Shown here piece after piece: positions 56,457 through 64,000 of a DNA stretch of 64,000 nt. The stretch spans positions 1-64,000 of the forward strand of contig CAWJXW010000010.1 of NCBI GenBank assembly GCA_963846925.1. Direction: 5' to 3'. Positions within the stretch are counted from its first letter, which is position 1. Every line of letters starts with the position of its first letter. Under the pieces are notes generated by a model, which saw nothing but the letters and a program-made list of their open reading frames with translations, searched no databases and had not been told where the DNA came from. A program made the translations under genes and the position numbers. Source of the DNA: JAQBQB01 sp963846925 (GTDB lineage Bacteria; Gemmatimonadota; Gemmatimonadetes; Gemmatimonadales; Gemmatimonadaceae).

Positions 56457-57114
56457 GTCTTCCGTGCGGCCAGCCATCAAGTTCTGCGGTCTCACGCGGG
56501 CCGAAGACGCGCGCGCTGCCGCGGAGTTGGGAGCGGCGTACGTCGGAGTGATCTTTGCCGGCGGCCCCCGACTGCTGACGGAAAACAGAGCGGCCGAAGT
56601 GTTGGCCGACGTACCGCGCGACGTCGGCCGCGTGGGAGTGTTCGGCGATCAGGCGCCGTCGGAAATCGCGCGAATCGCTCGGCGACTGTCGCTGCGCGCG
56701 GTGCAGCTGCACGGCGCGCTCGATCCCGACCGCGTCGGTGAGATTCGTCGCTCCGTCGAGGCGGAGGTGTGGCCGGTGATTCGCATTGCCGGCGGCGAGC
56801 TTCCCGCCGGAGCGATGTGGGTCGTCTCCGATTCGGACATCCTTTTTCTCGATTCGTACGTCGCGAACTCTCCCGGCGGGTCGGGCGTCTCGTTCGACTG
56901 GAATGCGTTGGCGACGACCGTGCGATGGCTTCGCGAGGGAAAGCGCGTAATACTGGCGGGGGGCCTGCGCGCGACCAATTTGTCGCGGGCGATCGCCGCG
57001 CTCGCTCCCGACGTCGTCGACGTGTCGTCGGGGGTCGAGTCCGCGCCCGGGATCAAGGATCACAATCAAATGCGTCTGTTCCGCGACGCGGCAGGGGTTG
57101 GATCGACGAAATGA
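56446..57114 (+). CDS. trpF: Phosphoribosylanthranilate isomerase
   Basis: 222 residues, GTG 56446. Amadori rearrangement before TrpC. Motifs: IKFCGLTRAEDARAAAELGA (catalytic Cys), YVGVIFAGGPRLLTENRAAE, RAVQLHGALDPDRVGEIRRS, FLDSYVANSPGGSGVSFDWN (catalytic Asp), VILAGGLRATNLSRAIAALA and DVVDVSSGVESAPGIKDHNQ. Its stop overlaps the trpB start (ATGA). Confidence 0.95.
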   Translation: MASESSVRPAIKFCGLTRAEDARAAAELGAAYVGVIFAGGPRLLTENRAAEVLADVPRDVGRVGVFGDQAPSEIARIARRLSLRAVQLHGALDPDRVGEIRRSVEAEVWPVIRIAGGELPAGAMWVVSDSDILFLDSYVANSPGGSGVSFDWNALATTVRWLREGKRVILAGGLRATNLSRAIAALAPDVVDVSSGVESAPGIKDHNQMRLFRDAAGVGSTK

Positions 57115-58310
57115 CCGCGACCACGATTGAGACGCGCACCAGCGACCGATTCGGCGTGTTCGGCGGACGATACGTTCCCGAGACGCTGATTCCCGCCATC
57201 GATGAGCTCGAGCGCGCCTACGACGAAGCACGCGCCGATCCGACGTTCGTGGCGGAGCTCGAGGAGATGCTCGCGAACTACGTGGGCCGCCCGTCGGCGT
57301 TGACGGAGGCTCCGCGCTTCTCGGAGCACGTGGGCGCTCCGGTCTGGCTGAAGCGCGAGGATCTGAATCACACCGGCGCGCACAAAATCAACAACACGGT
57401 CGGGCAAGCGCTGCTCGCTCGCCGAATGGGGAAGCGACGCATCATCGCGGAGACCGGGGCGGGGCAGCACGGCGTCGCCACGGCGACGGTGTGCGCGCGG
57501 TTCGGCCTCGAGTGCGTCGTGTACATGGGCGAGGAGGACATGCGTCGCCAGGAGCTGAACGTCTTCCGCATGCGGCTCATGGGCGCCACGGTCGTCGGCG
57601 TGTCGAGCGGCACGCGCACGCTCAAGGACGCCACCACGGAAGCGATTCGCGACTGGGTGACGAACGTCAACGACACGTACTACATCATCGGATCGGTGGT
57701 CGGGCCGGCGCCGTATCCGCGCATGGTGCGCGACTTCCAAGCGGTGATCGGCCGCGAAGCGCGATCGCAGATGCTCGAGCGCGCGGGCCGGCTTCCGAAA
57801 ACCGTCGTCGCGTGCGTTGGCGGCGGGTCGAACGCGATGGGCGCATTCCACGCATTCGTCGACGATCGCGACGTCGAGCTGGTCGGCGTCGAAGCGGCCG
57901 GCGAAGGACTCGACACGGAGCGCCACTCCGCGTCGCTGGCGCGCGGGCGTCCGGGCGTGCTGCACGGCTCACTGAGTTACTTGCTGCAGGACGAGCACGG
58001 GCAGGTTCATCCGGCGCACTCGATATCCGCGGGGCTCGACTATCCCGGCGTGGGGCCCGAGCACGCGTACCTGAAAGACACGGGCCGCGCGCGGTATGTC
58101 GCCGTCTCCGACACCGAAGCGCTCGAGGGCTTCGGACTTCTGAGCCGCCTCGAGGGAATTATTCCCGCGCTCGAGACGGCGCACGCCGTGAGTTGGATTG
58201 CGTCACAGCGCGGCCGATGGAAACGCGACGAGCCGGTGCTGCTCTGCGTCAGCGGTCGCGGCGACAAAGACGTCGCGCAGGTCAGCGCGATGGGCATCCT
58301 GGAAAAGTGA
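57111..58310 (+). CDS. trpB: Tryptophan synthase beta chain
   Basis: 399 residues, ATG 57111. Joins indole and serine. PLP lysine in LNHTGAHKINNTVGQALLAR, GAGQHGVATATVCARFGLEC, phosphate loop in VACVGGGSNAMGAFHAFVDD, and the C-terminal SAGLDYPGVGPEHAYLKDTG. It is a standard TrpB1, which needs TrpA for channelling. Its stop overlaps the HEAT-repeat gene by four bases (GTGA); trpA comes only two genes later. Confidence 0.96.
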   Translation: MTATTIETRTSDRFGVFGGRYVPETLIPAIDELERAYDEARADPTFVAELEEMLANYVGRPSALTEAPRFSEHVGAPVWLKREDLNHTGAHKINNTVGQALLARRMGKRRIIAETGAGQHGVATATVCARFGLECVVYMGEEDMRRQELNVFRMRLMGATVVGVSSGTRTLKDATTEAIRDWVTNVNDTYYIIGSVVGPAPYPRMVRDFQAVIGREARSQMLERAGRLPKTVVACVGGGSNAMGAFHAFVDDRDVELVGVEAAGEGLDTERHSASLARGRPGVLHGSLSYLLQDEHGQVHPAHSISAGLDYPGVGPEHAYLKDTGRARYVAVSDTEALEGFGLLSRLEGIIPALETAHAVSWIASQRGRWKRDEPVLLCVSGRGDKDVAQVSAMGILEK

Positions 58311-60046
58311 CCTCGCCCTCGTCGCCACCCGCCTCCGCGCTCAAGGCCACGCCGAACGCACCCGACGCGGCCACACCGCCGTTCCCGCCGGCTCCGATCG
58401 AGGAGTGGCTCAGGCTGATCGCGAAAGCGGGCCGCGCGCATCAACTCTACCTGCCCAACAACCCGATCTATCGCGGCGCGATCGACGCGCTGCGCGCCGG
58501 GTTTCGTCCGATCTGGCAGCATACGGAGGAGTTCTCCCTCACGATCGGGGAGACGGACCTGCGGTGGTACGACGTCGTCGTCTCCGGCGAGTCGAACACC
58601 GAGAAGAACGCCGACAATCTGGCCTGGCTGCTCTACAAGGACGGTCTGCGCGAGATCACGATCGCTCGAGGGTTCGAGGACACGGAGTTCGTCAAGCTCC
58701 TCGAGGTCATCCAGCGCGCGCGCCACGCGCAGCCGGATGACGACGACCTCGTGGCGATGATGTGGGAAGCGGATTTCACGTACCTGAAGTACCGCTACAT
58801 CGATCTGCTGCACGACATCGGCGGCGGCGAGCCGGCGGACGGCACGGAGGTCGAACCGGCAAGCCCGGAGGAGATCGCCAACGCGGCGCACCAGCCGCCC
58901 CCGGAGACGAGCGTCGCGTCGGTCGTGAACATGGCCGACTTCGACTCCACACTCTACTTCCTCGACGAACCGGAGATCGAGTACCTGCAAGGCGAGATCT
59001 CGCGCGAGTACCAGCAGGATCTGCGCGCGAACGTGATCGCCGCGCTTTACGACATCATCGACGGGCAGAACGAGCCGGCGGTGCGGTCCGAGGCGATCGA
59101 GAACGTCCACACGCTGATGGCCTACCTTCTGGTCGGCGGGCATTTCCGCGGCGCGGCGTTCGTGCTGCGCGAGTCACAGGCGTCGCTGACGCGCGCGCAG
59201 GATCTGACGCCCGAGCATCGCCAACGGCTCGCCGAGCTACCCGTTCGCCTCAGCGCGCCCGACACCCTCGCCCAACTCCTGCAGTCTCTCGACGACGCGG
59301 CCGAGCTTCCGCCCACCGAGGACCTCGAGGCGCTGTTCACCGAGCTGCAGCCGGCGGCGCTCGCCACCGTCTTCCAGTGGCTGAATCGGATGCGCAACGA
59401 GCGGTTGCGCCCCTTGCTCGAGTCGGCCGCCGAGCGACTCGCGTCGGCGAACACCGCGCAGTTGGTAAAGCTCATCGACTCGCCGGATCCCGAGGTGTCG
59501 CTCGAGGCGATTCGGCGCTCCGGCGGTCTCAAGGCGCAGGGTGCCGTGCAGCAGCTCGCCAAGGTGCTCGCGAGCGGCGACGTCGAGCGACGCCAGGTCG
59601 CGGTGACGGCGCTGTCCTCGATCGGATCGCCGGGTGCGCTGCAAGCGCTCGAGCGCGCGCTCGACGACGACGACCGCGAAGTGCGCGTCGGGGCCGCGCG
59701 CGCGTATGCCGCGCAGCCGCATCGCCCGGCCGCGGCCCGTCTCGAGGCGGCGGTAAAGGGCAAGGTCCGCAATGCCGACCTCACCGAACGCATGGCGTTC
59801 TTCGAGGCGTACGGCGCGGTCGCCGGCGACGCCGGCATTCCGCTCTGCGATGGAATTCTCAACGGGCGCGGATTCCTCGGCCGGCGCGACGACGACGAGC
59901 TGCGCGCGTGCGCGGCCATGGCGCTCGGCCGCATCGGATCGCCGCAGGCGCTCGAAGCCTTGCGGAAAGCCGCCGGCGAAAAGGACGTGATCGTGCGGAA
60001 CGCGGTGACGCGCGCGCTCCGCGGTCAGACCGGAGCCACACGGTGA
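58307..60046 (+). CDS. HEAT-repeat protein of unknown function
   Basis: 579 residues, GTG 58307. The N-terminal ~180 residues share a pattern with the next gene (LIAKAGRAHQLYLPNNPIYR, ETDLRWYDVVVSGESNTEKN, LAWLLYKDGLREITIARGFE): a module seen in paired HEAT/HD-GYP proteins. An acidic linker follows (GTEVEPASPEEIANAAHQ). The C-terminal half has about five HEAT repeats: LIDSPDPEVSLEAIRRSGGL, VLASGDVERRQVAVTALSSI, RALDDDDREVRVGAARAYAA and MALGRIGSPQALEALRKAAG. Soluble scaffold, probably acting with the downstream HD-GYP protein. Its position inside the trp operon is unusual. Confidence 0.85.
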   Translation: MTSPSSPPASALKATPNAPDAATPPFPPAPIEEWLRLIAKAGRAHQLYLPNNPIYRGAIDALRAGFRPIWQHTEEFSLTIGETDLRWYDVVVSGESNTEKNADNLAWLLYKDGLREITIARGFEDTEFVKLLEVIQRARHAQPDDDDLVAMMWEADFTYLKYRYIDLLHDIGGGEPADGTEVEPASPEEIANAAHQPPPETSVASVVNMADFDSTLYFLDEPEIEYLQGEISREYQQDLRANVIAALYDIIDGQNEPAVRSEAIENVHTLMAYLLVGGHFRGAAFVLRESQASLTRAQDLTPEHRQRLAELPVRLSAPDTLAQLLQSLDDAAELPPTEDLEALFTELQPAALATVFQWLNRMRNERLRPLLESAAERLASANTAQLVKLIDSPDPEVSLEAIRRSGGLKAQGAVQQLAKVLASGDVERRQVAVTALSSIGSPGALQALERALDDDDREVRVGAARAYAAQPHRPAAARLEAAVKGKVRNADLTERMAFFEAYGAVAGDAGIPLCDGILNGRGFLGRRDDDELRACAAMALGRIGSPQALEALRKAAGEKDVIVRNAVTRALRGQTGATR

Positions 60047-61503
60047 CAGCGCCGACCCGAGCGGCGGCAAACCAGACCAGCGACTCGGTCAGCGACGCGC
60101 AAGTTCGCCGCGCGGGGCGCCAGCTGATCTTCGCGCTGTACGGCGCGCTGCGCGCGGTGAAGCTCTATCCCGTTGAGAACGCCGCGGTTCAGAAGGCGCT
60201 CGCCGACGTCGCCGCTCAGGCCCGCGCACTGATCGAGTTGGCCGGCGAGCTCGAGCTGCGCATGTCGGGCGAGTTCATCTTCGTGAATGAGACGCGCCTT
60301 CGACTCGACCTCGACAACTTCGCGAGCTTCAGCCACCTCCTGTCGCTCTTTCGCGGCTCGGGGATCGGCAGCATCACGCTGGGACCGAACGCCGAGGCGA
60401 AGGACTGGCTCATCTTCCTGTCGCTGCTCCAGGCGCCGAGCACCGACGACCCGTCCGCGCGCTTCGACCAGCTCATCGAAAAGCTGTCGGGAGCCGGCGT
60501 TTCGGCGTTCACGCTGACGCCGCCGACGGACCAACACGACGACGATCTCGAGAAGAACAAGGAACGCGCGAAGCGCACGTACGCGCAGTCGGTCGCCGCG
60601 ACGCGCGACCTCATGACGTCGGTGCGCATGGGCGCCGGCGCGAACATCAAGAAGGTCAAGCGCGTCGTGCAGGGAATCGTCGATCAGATCCTGAACGAAG
60701 AGACGTCGCTCATCGGGCTGACGACGTTGCGCGACTACGACGAGTACACGTTCACGCACAGCGTGAACGTCTGCATCTTCGCCGTCGCGCTTGGAAAACG
60801 GTTGGGGCTCACCAAGCTCCAGCTCTACGATCTCGGGATGGCCGCGCTCTTCCACGACATCGGCAAGTCGCGCGTGCCGCAAGGGCTGCTGACGAAGGCC
60901 GACGGTCTGTCCGAGGTGGAATGGGTGCAGATGGCCGCGCACCCCTGGCTCGGCGTGTTCGCGCTGTTCCAGATCCGCGGCGCACAGGAGTTGCCGTACC
61001 GCTCGATGGTCGTGGCGTACGAGCACCACATGAAGCTCGACCTGAGCGGGTACCCCCGCACGACGCACCCGCGGAAGATGGGCGTGTTCAGCAAGATCGT
61101 CGCGATCGCCGACAGCTTCGACGCGGCCACCACTCGGCGCGTCTACCAGAAGATTCCGTGGAGTCCGGCCGAGGTGATGCGCGAGATGCGCGACAACCCG
61201 CGGCGCGGCATGGACCCCGTCATTCTCAAGGCGTTCATCAACCTGACCGGCGTGTACCCGGTCGGCACGCTGGTCGTCCTCGACACGTTCGAGCTGGCGA
61301 TCGTGCACGCGGTCAACCCGATCGCGGACATGCTCTCGCGCCCCATCGTTCGCATCATCGCCGACGCGCTCGGCAACCTGTCGCATTCCGGGGCGCTCGC
61401 CGACCTCGCCGACAGAAACGCGGACGGCGTGTATCTTCGCACGATCATCAAGACTGAAGACCCGCAACGATATGGCATCCGGATCGGCGACTATTTCGTC
61501 TGA
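60043..61503 (+). CDS. HD-GYP domain phosphohydrolase
   Basis: 486 residues, GTG 60043. N-terminal domain related to the preceding gene (LIFALYGALRAVKLYPVENA, LELRMSGEFIFVNETRLRLD, GIGSITLGPNAEAKDWLIFL). The HD-GYP domain starts at about residue 235: TFTHSVNVCIFAVALGKRLG, MAALFHDIGKSRVPQGLLTK (HD), MAAHPWLGVFALFQI, VVAYEHHMKLDLSGYPRTTH (the GYP motif as S-GYP) and VAIADSFDAATTRRVY. HD-GYP enzymes hydrolyse cyclic di-GMP or related dinucleotides. It overlaps the HEAT gene by four bases and trpA by 32. Confidence 0.9.
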   Translation: MTAPTRAAANQTSDSVSDAQVRRAGRQLIFALYGALRAVKLYPVENAAVQKALADVAAQARALIELAGELELRMSGEFIFVNETRLRLDLDNFASFSHLLSLFRGSGIGSITLGPNAEAKDWLIFLSLLQAPSTDDPSARFDQLIEKLSGAGVSAFTLTPPTDQHDDDLEKNKERAKRTYAQSVAATRDLMTSVRMGAGANIKKVKRVVQGIVDQILNEETSLIGLTTLRDYDEYTFTHSVNVCIFAVALGKRLGLTKLQLYDLGMAALFHDIGKSRVPQGLLTKADGLSEVEWVQMAAHPWLGVFALFQIRGAQELPYRSMVVAYEHHMKLDLSGYPRTTHPRKMGVFSKIVAIADSFDAATTRRVYQKIPWSPAEVMREMRDNPRRGMDPVILKAFINLTGVYPVGTLVVLDTFELAIVHAVNPIADMLSRPIVRIIADALGNLSHSGALADLADRNADGVYLRTIIKTEDPQRYGIRIGDYFV

Positions 61504-62272
61504 CGTGATCGCGCGGCGTTTCGCCGAGCTGCGCGCGCGCAAGCGTCGCGCGCTCGTTCCGTACATCACGGCCGGGTACCCGGACGCGGAGCGAACGGTC
61601 GACCTGATGCGCGGGCTCGAGGACGCCGGCGCGGATGTCATCGAGTTGGGTCTGCCGTTCTCCGACCCGATGGCCGACGGTCCGGTGATTCAGGCGAGCT
61701 CGCAACGCGCCCTCGAGCTCGGGATGAACTTCGACAAGCTGCTCGAACTGGTGGCCCGCGCGAACGTCGGCGTGCCGCTGGTGCTGTTCAGCTATCTCAA
61801 TCCCATCCTGGCGGCCGGCGACGACGCGCTCGTTCGCGCGGCGCAAGCAGGCATGAGCGGGCTTCTGCTGACCGACCTGCCGGTCGGCGCGGATCCGGAG
61901 CGCGAAGCGCGCATCGGCGCGGGACCGCTCGAGTTCATCCGGTTGGTCGCGCCGACGACGCCGCTCGAACGCATGCGCGAGATCGCCGAGCACGGACGCG
62001 GATTCGTCTACCTCATCAGCCGACTGGGCGTGACGGGAGCGCGCGACGATCTCCCGGCGGAGCTTCCGGCGACGGTGCGCCGGCTTCGAGAGGCGACGTC
62101 GCTCCCGGTGTGCGTGGGCTTCGGCGTCTCGCGCCCGGATCAGGCGGCGCGGGTCGCGGCGATCGCCGACGGCGTCGTCGTGGGCAGCGCCATCGTCCGC
62201 GCCGCCGGAGAGAGCATTTCCCAAGCGGTCGCCCTGACGTCGTCGCTGCGCGCGGCGATCGACGACGCGTGA
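61472..62272 (+). CDS. trpA: Tryptophan synthase alpha chain
   Basis: 266 residues from ATG 61472, with 32 bases overlapping the HD-GYP gene; GTG 61506 is a shorter alternative. Releases indole from indole-glycerol phosphate. Motifs: LVPYITAGYPDAERTVDLMR, DVIELGLPFSDPMADGPVIQ (catalytic Glu), LVLFSYLNPILAAGDDALVR, GLLLTDLPVGADPEREARIG (catalytic Asp), GRGFVYLISRLGVTGARDDL and VCVGFGVSRPDQAARVAAIA. Its stop overlaps folB by four bases. Confidence 0.94.
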   Translation: MASGSATISSDVIARRFAELRARKRRALVPYITAGYPDAERTVDLMRGLEDAGADVIELGLPFSDPMADGPVIQASSQRALELGMNFDKLLELVARANVGVPLVLFSYLNPILAAGDDALVRAAQAGMSGLLLTDLPVGADPEREARIGAGPLEFIRLVAPTTPLERMREIAEHGRGFVYLISRLGVTGARDDLPAELPATVRRLREATSLPVCVGFGVSRPDQAARVAAIADGVVVGSAIVRAAGESISQAVALTSSLRAAIDDA

Positions 62273-62658
62273 TTCGCCGCGCCGGCAAGTCCGCGCCGTC
62301 TACCGGCGCGTCGGGGGGGGACGTCGAGATCACGCTGCACGCGATGCGCTTCCACGGCCTCGTCGGCATCCTGCCCCACGAGCGGGACATCCCGCAGCCG
62401 ATCGAGATGGATCTCACGGTGACGGTGGCGCCGGGAGAAGGCGTGATCGACTATCGCGAGCTCTACTCGCTCTGCGCCAGCTCCGTCGCCGGACAGACCA
62501 GCTTTCTCGAAGGACTCGCCACGCGCGTCGCCAAATCGGCGCTCGATCATTCGCCGCGCGTTCGGATGGCGCGCGTTGCGGTGCGCAAGCCGCACGTCGC
62601 GCTCCCGGGCCCGCTCGCGTACGCCGAGGTGGTGGTCGAACGCCGAGCCGATGCGTGA
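62269..62658 (+). CDS. folB: Dihydroneopterin aldolase
   Basis: 129 residues, GTG 62269. Folate pathway step that releases 6-hydroxymethyl-dihydropterin. Signatures: ITLHAMRFHGLVGILPHERD, QPIEMDLTVTVAPGEGVIDY, SFLEGLATRVAKSALDHSPR and VRKPHVALPGPLAYAEVVVE (catalytic Lys-Pro). The first ~18 residues (VIRRAGKSAPSTGASGG) are a non-conserved lead. Overlaps folK by eight bases. Confidence 0.92.
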   Translation: MIRRAGKSAPSTGASGGDVEITLHAMRFHGLVGILPHERDIPQPIEMDLTVTVAPGEGVIDYRELYSLCASSVAGQTSFLEGLATRVAKSALDHSPRVRMARVAVRKPHVALPGPLAYAEVVVERRADA

Positions 62659-63061
62659 CGTGGCGTACATCGCGCTGGGATCGAATTTGGGCGACCGCCA
62701 CGAGCACTTGGCTCGCGCGCGCAAGGCCATCGCGCAGCTTCCATCGAGCCGCGTCGTGGCCGAATCCTCGATCGACGAGACCGCACCGCTCGGCCAACGC
62801 GACCAGCCGATGTACCTGAACCAGATGGTGGCGCTCGAAACGTCGCTTACGCCGCGGCAGTTATTGAGCCGACTGCAGGCGATCGAGCAGCGCGAGGGTC
62901 GCGTGAGGCACGAGCGGTGGGCGTCGCGGACGCTCGACCTGGACATCGTCTGCTTCGACGCGCAGACGGCGAGCGAGACGGACCTCGAGATACCGCATCC
63001 GGGTTTGGCCGATCGACCGTTCTGGCAGCGCGAGCTCGCCGAGCTCCGGGAGAAACGATGA
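62651..63061 (+). CDS. folK: 2-amino-4-hydroxy-6-hydroxymethyldihydropteridine pyrophosphokinase
   Basis: 136 residues, ATG 62651. Next folate step after FolB. Signatures: YIALGSNLGDRHEHLARARK, ESSIDETAPLGQRDQPMYLN, LQAIEQREGRVRHERWASRT followed by LDLDIVCFD (the HPPK signature), and IPHPGLADRPFW. Slightly short for the family, which often continues 15-25 residues, but the essential motifs are present. Stop overlaps the next gene by four bases. Confidence 0.93.
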   Translation: MRDVAYIALGSNLGDRHEHLARARKAIAQLPSSRVVAESSIDETAPLGQRDQPMYLNQMVALETSLTPRQLLSRLQAIEQREGRVRHERWASRTLDLDIVCFDAQTASETDLEIPHPGLADRPFWQRELAELREKR

Positions 63062-63612
63062 CGCAACAGACCGGCGAGGCGCGCGTCGTGATGCCGGATT
63101 GGTCGTGCGTGACCGAGAAGCGGAAGGGGCACATCAGCCGCGTCGTGTCGTTGCTCATGCGCTGGGCCGACGAGCTCGAGATCGGCGAGGACGAGCGGCG
63201 GATTTGGCGAGACGCGGGACTTCTTCACGACGCGCTTCGCGACGCGCCGGAACCTGAGCTCCGCCGGCTGTCTGGCGACGAGAAGCGAGAGGAGGAGCTG
63301 CTCCACGGCCCAGCGGTGGCGAGTCTGCTCGAATCGCAGGGCAACACGAGCGCGTCGTTGCTCGAGGCGGTACGCTACCATACGGTCGGCTCACCGCGTT
63401 GGGATCGCGCGGGACGCGCGCTCTACATGGCCGACTTCCTCGAGCCGGGACGCGGCTTTTTGAAGAGCTATCGCGCGTTTCTCGCCGTGCAGGTGCCGCA
63501 CGATTTCGACGGCGTCTTCCGGCAAGTGCTGCGCACACGGCTGGAGCACGCGCTGCGCGAGGGATTCACTCTCTTCCCGGAGACAGTCGGGCTGTGGAAC
63601 GAAGTCCGGTGA
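63058..63612 (+). CDS. HD-domain hydrolase, YqeK-like (diadenosine tetraphosphatase family)
   Basis: 184 residues, ATG 63058. HD-domain residues: KGHISRVVSLLMRWADELEI (His), RDAGLLHDALRDAPEPELRR (HD), LLHGPAVASLLESQGNTSAS, AVRYHTVGSPRWDRAGRALY and MADFLEPGR. YqeK hydrolyses Ap4A to ADP, and the gene often precedes a LytR_C protein and the ribosome silencing factor, as the next gene here suggests. Overlaps both neighbours by four bases. Confidence 0.85.
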   Translation: MTQQTGEARVVMPDWSCVTEKRKGHISRVVSLLMRWADELEIGEDERRIWRDAGLLHDALRDAPEPELRRLSGDEKREEELLHGPAVASLLESQGNTSASLLEAVRYHTVGSPRWDRAGRALYMADFLEPGRGFLKSYRAFLAVQVPHDFDGVFRQVLRTRLEHALREGFTLFPETVGLWNEVR

Positions 63613-64000
63613 GCCGTCGCTGGATCGTCGTCGGCGCTGCCCTCCTGATGGCGGTCGGTGCCGGCGCTGTCGCGCTGTCGCGATCGCGGCGCCCTGCGCC
63701 GGCCGCTCCGACGCGGTCGGGAGACGTCGCGCCCGAGGGCGTTCGCGTCCGCGTCCAGGTACTCAACGGAACTCGCGTCCGCGGACTCGCGCGTCGCGCG
63801 ACGATCCTCCTCAGAGACCGAGGCTTCGACGTCGTGGAGACGGGCACCACCAGCGGGCAGGCGGACACGACGCTCGTGCTCGACCTCTCGGGGCATCCGG
63901 AGTGGGCGAAGCGAGTCGCGTCGTTGTTTCCGCCCGCGCGCGTTCAGGCGCGCAGCGACAGCTCACGCTACCTGGATATCGCCGTCGTTATCGGGTCGTC
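63609..64000 (+). CDS. LytR C-terminal-domain protein, cut by window end
   Basis: At least 130 residues, GTG 63609, overlapping the YqeK-like stop (GTGA). A single N-terminal membrane helix (WIVVGAALLMAVGAGAVALS), a Pro/Ala linker, then a LytR_C-type domain: VRVRVQVLNGTRVRGLARRA, TILLRDRGFDVVETGTTSGQ and ARSDSSRYLDIAVVIGS. LytR_C domains are extracytoplasmic and accompany LCP or cell-wall proteins. The 3' end lies beyond the window. Confidence 0.8.
   Translation, partial: MSRRWIVVGAALLMAVGAGAVALSRSRRPAPAAPTRSGDVAPEGVRVRVQVLNGTRVRGLARRATILLRDRGFDVVETGTTSGQADTTLVLDLSGHPEWAKRVASLFPPARVQARSDSSRYLDIAVVIGS

Noticed and set aside
1..64000. tRNA or rRNA genes, CRISPR arrays, insertion sequences, prophage
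   Set aside because: No cloverleaf-like or rRNA-like sequence, no regularly spaced repeats, and no transposase, integrase or phage genes were recognised by eye. A tRNAscan/Infernal run would settle small RNAs.

Overview
The window is GC-rich, densely packed bacterial chromosome, most likely from a member of the Gemmatimonadota. This is an inference from gene content: an ADOP-type FtsX/MacB permease, a large VPS10/BNR-repeat secreted protein, an ECF sigma/Ser-Thr kinase pair, many secreted lipoproteins, and long operons whose genes overlap by four bases. I see no rRNA, tRNA, CRISPR array, insertion sequence or prophage, so it reads as core chromosome with a regulatory/accessory left half and a biosynthetic right half.

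Layout. 1-9637 (minus): a long run, read right to left: Pal-like lipoprotein, ClC channel, TPR protein, MarR regulator, small membrane protein, then a secreted set (LVIVD beta-propeller, small exported protein, Met-rich multicopper oxidase) and an ADOP permease cut by the window start. 9695-10988: two tandem palindromes on a promoter in front of a FAD monooxygenase, divergent from the Pal operon. 11265-13537 (minus): exported peroxiredoxin and a PAS histidine kinase. 13628-15542 (plus): a kaiB-kaiC pair. 15721-19011: a VPS10/BNR-repeat protein. 19092-22278 (minus): a translationally coupled response regulator / double-domain KaiC-like ATPase / GAF histidine kinase operon. 22480-35046: a degenerate metallo-beta-lactamase-fold protein, RCC1-repeat and arylsulfotransferase-like lipoproteins, ECF sigma factor plus Ser/Thr kinase, lipoproteins, a vanadium-haloperoxidase-like phosphatase, an internally duplicated membrane protein and an endonuclease III-like protein.

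35015-52356 (minus) is one near-continuous 17-kb gene train: truA, htrA-like protease, purB, purC, psd, pssA, purS, purQ, a BamE-like protein, purL, purF, ppdK, glycosyltransferase, polysaccharide deacetylase, flippase-like protein. 52489-64000 (plus) holds a GAF protein, trpD, (lexA on the opposite strand), trpC, trpF, trpB, a HEAT-repeat protein, an HD-GYP protein, trpA, folB, folK, a YqeK-like HD hydrolase and a LytR_C-type protein cut by the window end.

The most interesting biology is the Kai neighbourhood at 12-22 kb: KaiB, a KaiC that keeps the Ser-Thr autophosphorylation pair, a divergent PAS kinase with an extra helical C-terminal domain, and a second KaiC-like ATPase coupled to a receiver with Glu at the phosphorylation site and a GAF kinase. 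No kaiA is visible. This could be a KaiA-less clock or timer with its own signalling output.

Caveat: many genes between 1 and 19 kb, and a few up to 45 kb, carry single-base indels while their encoded residues stay family-like in alternating frames. Nothing from 45 to 64 kb does. I read most of these as unpolished sequence rather than decay, and I annotate the reconstructed gene spans as CDS with the shifts noted.
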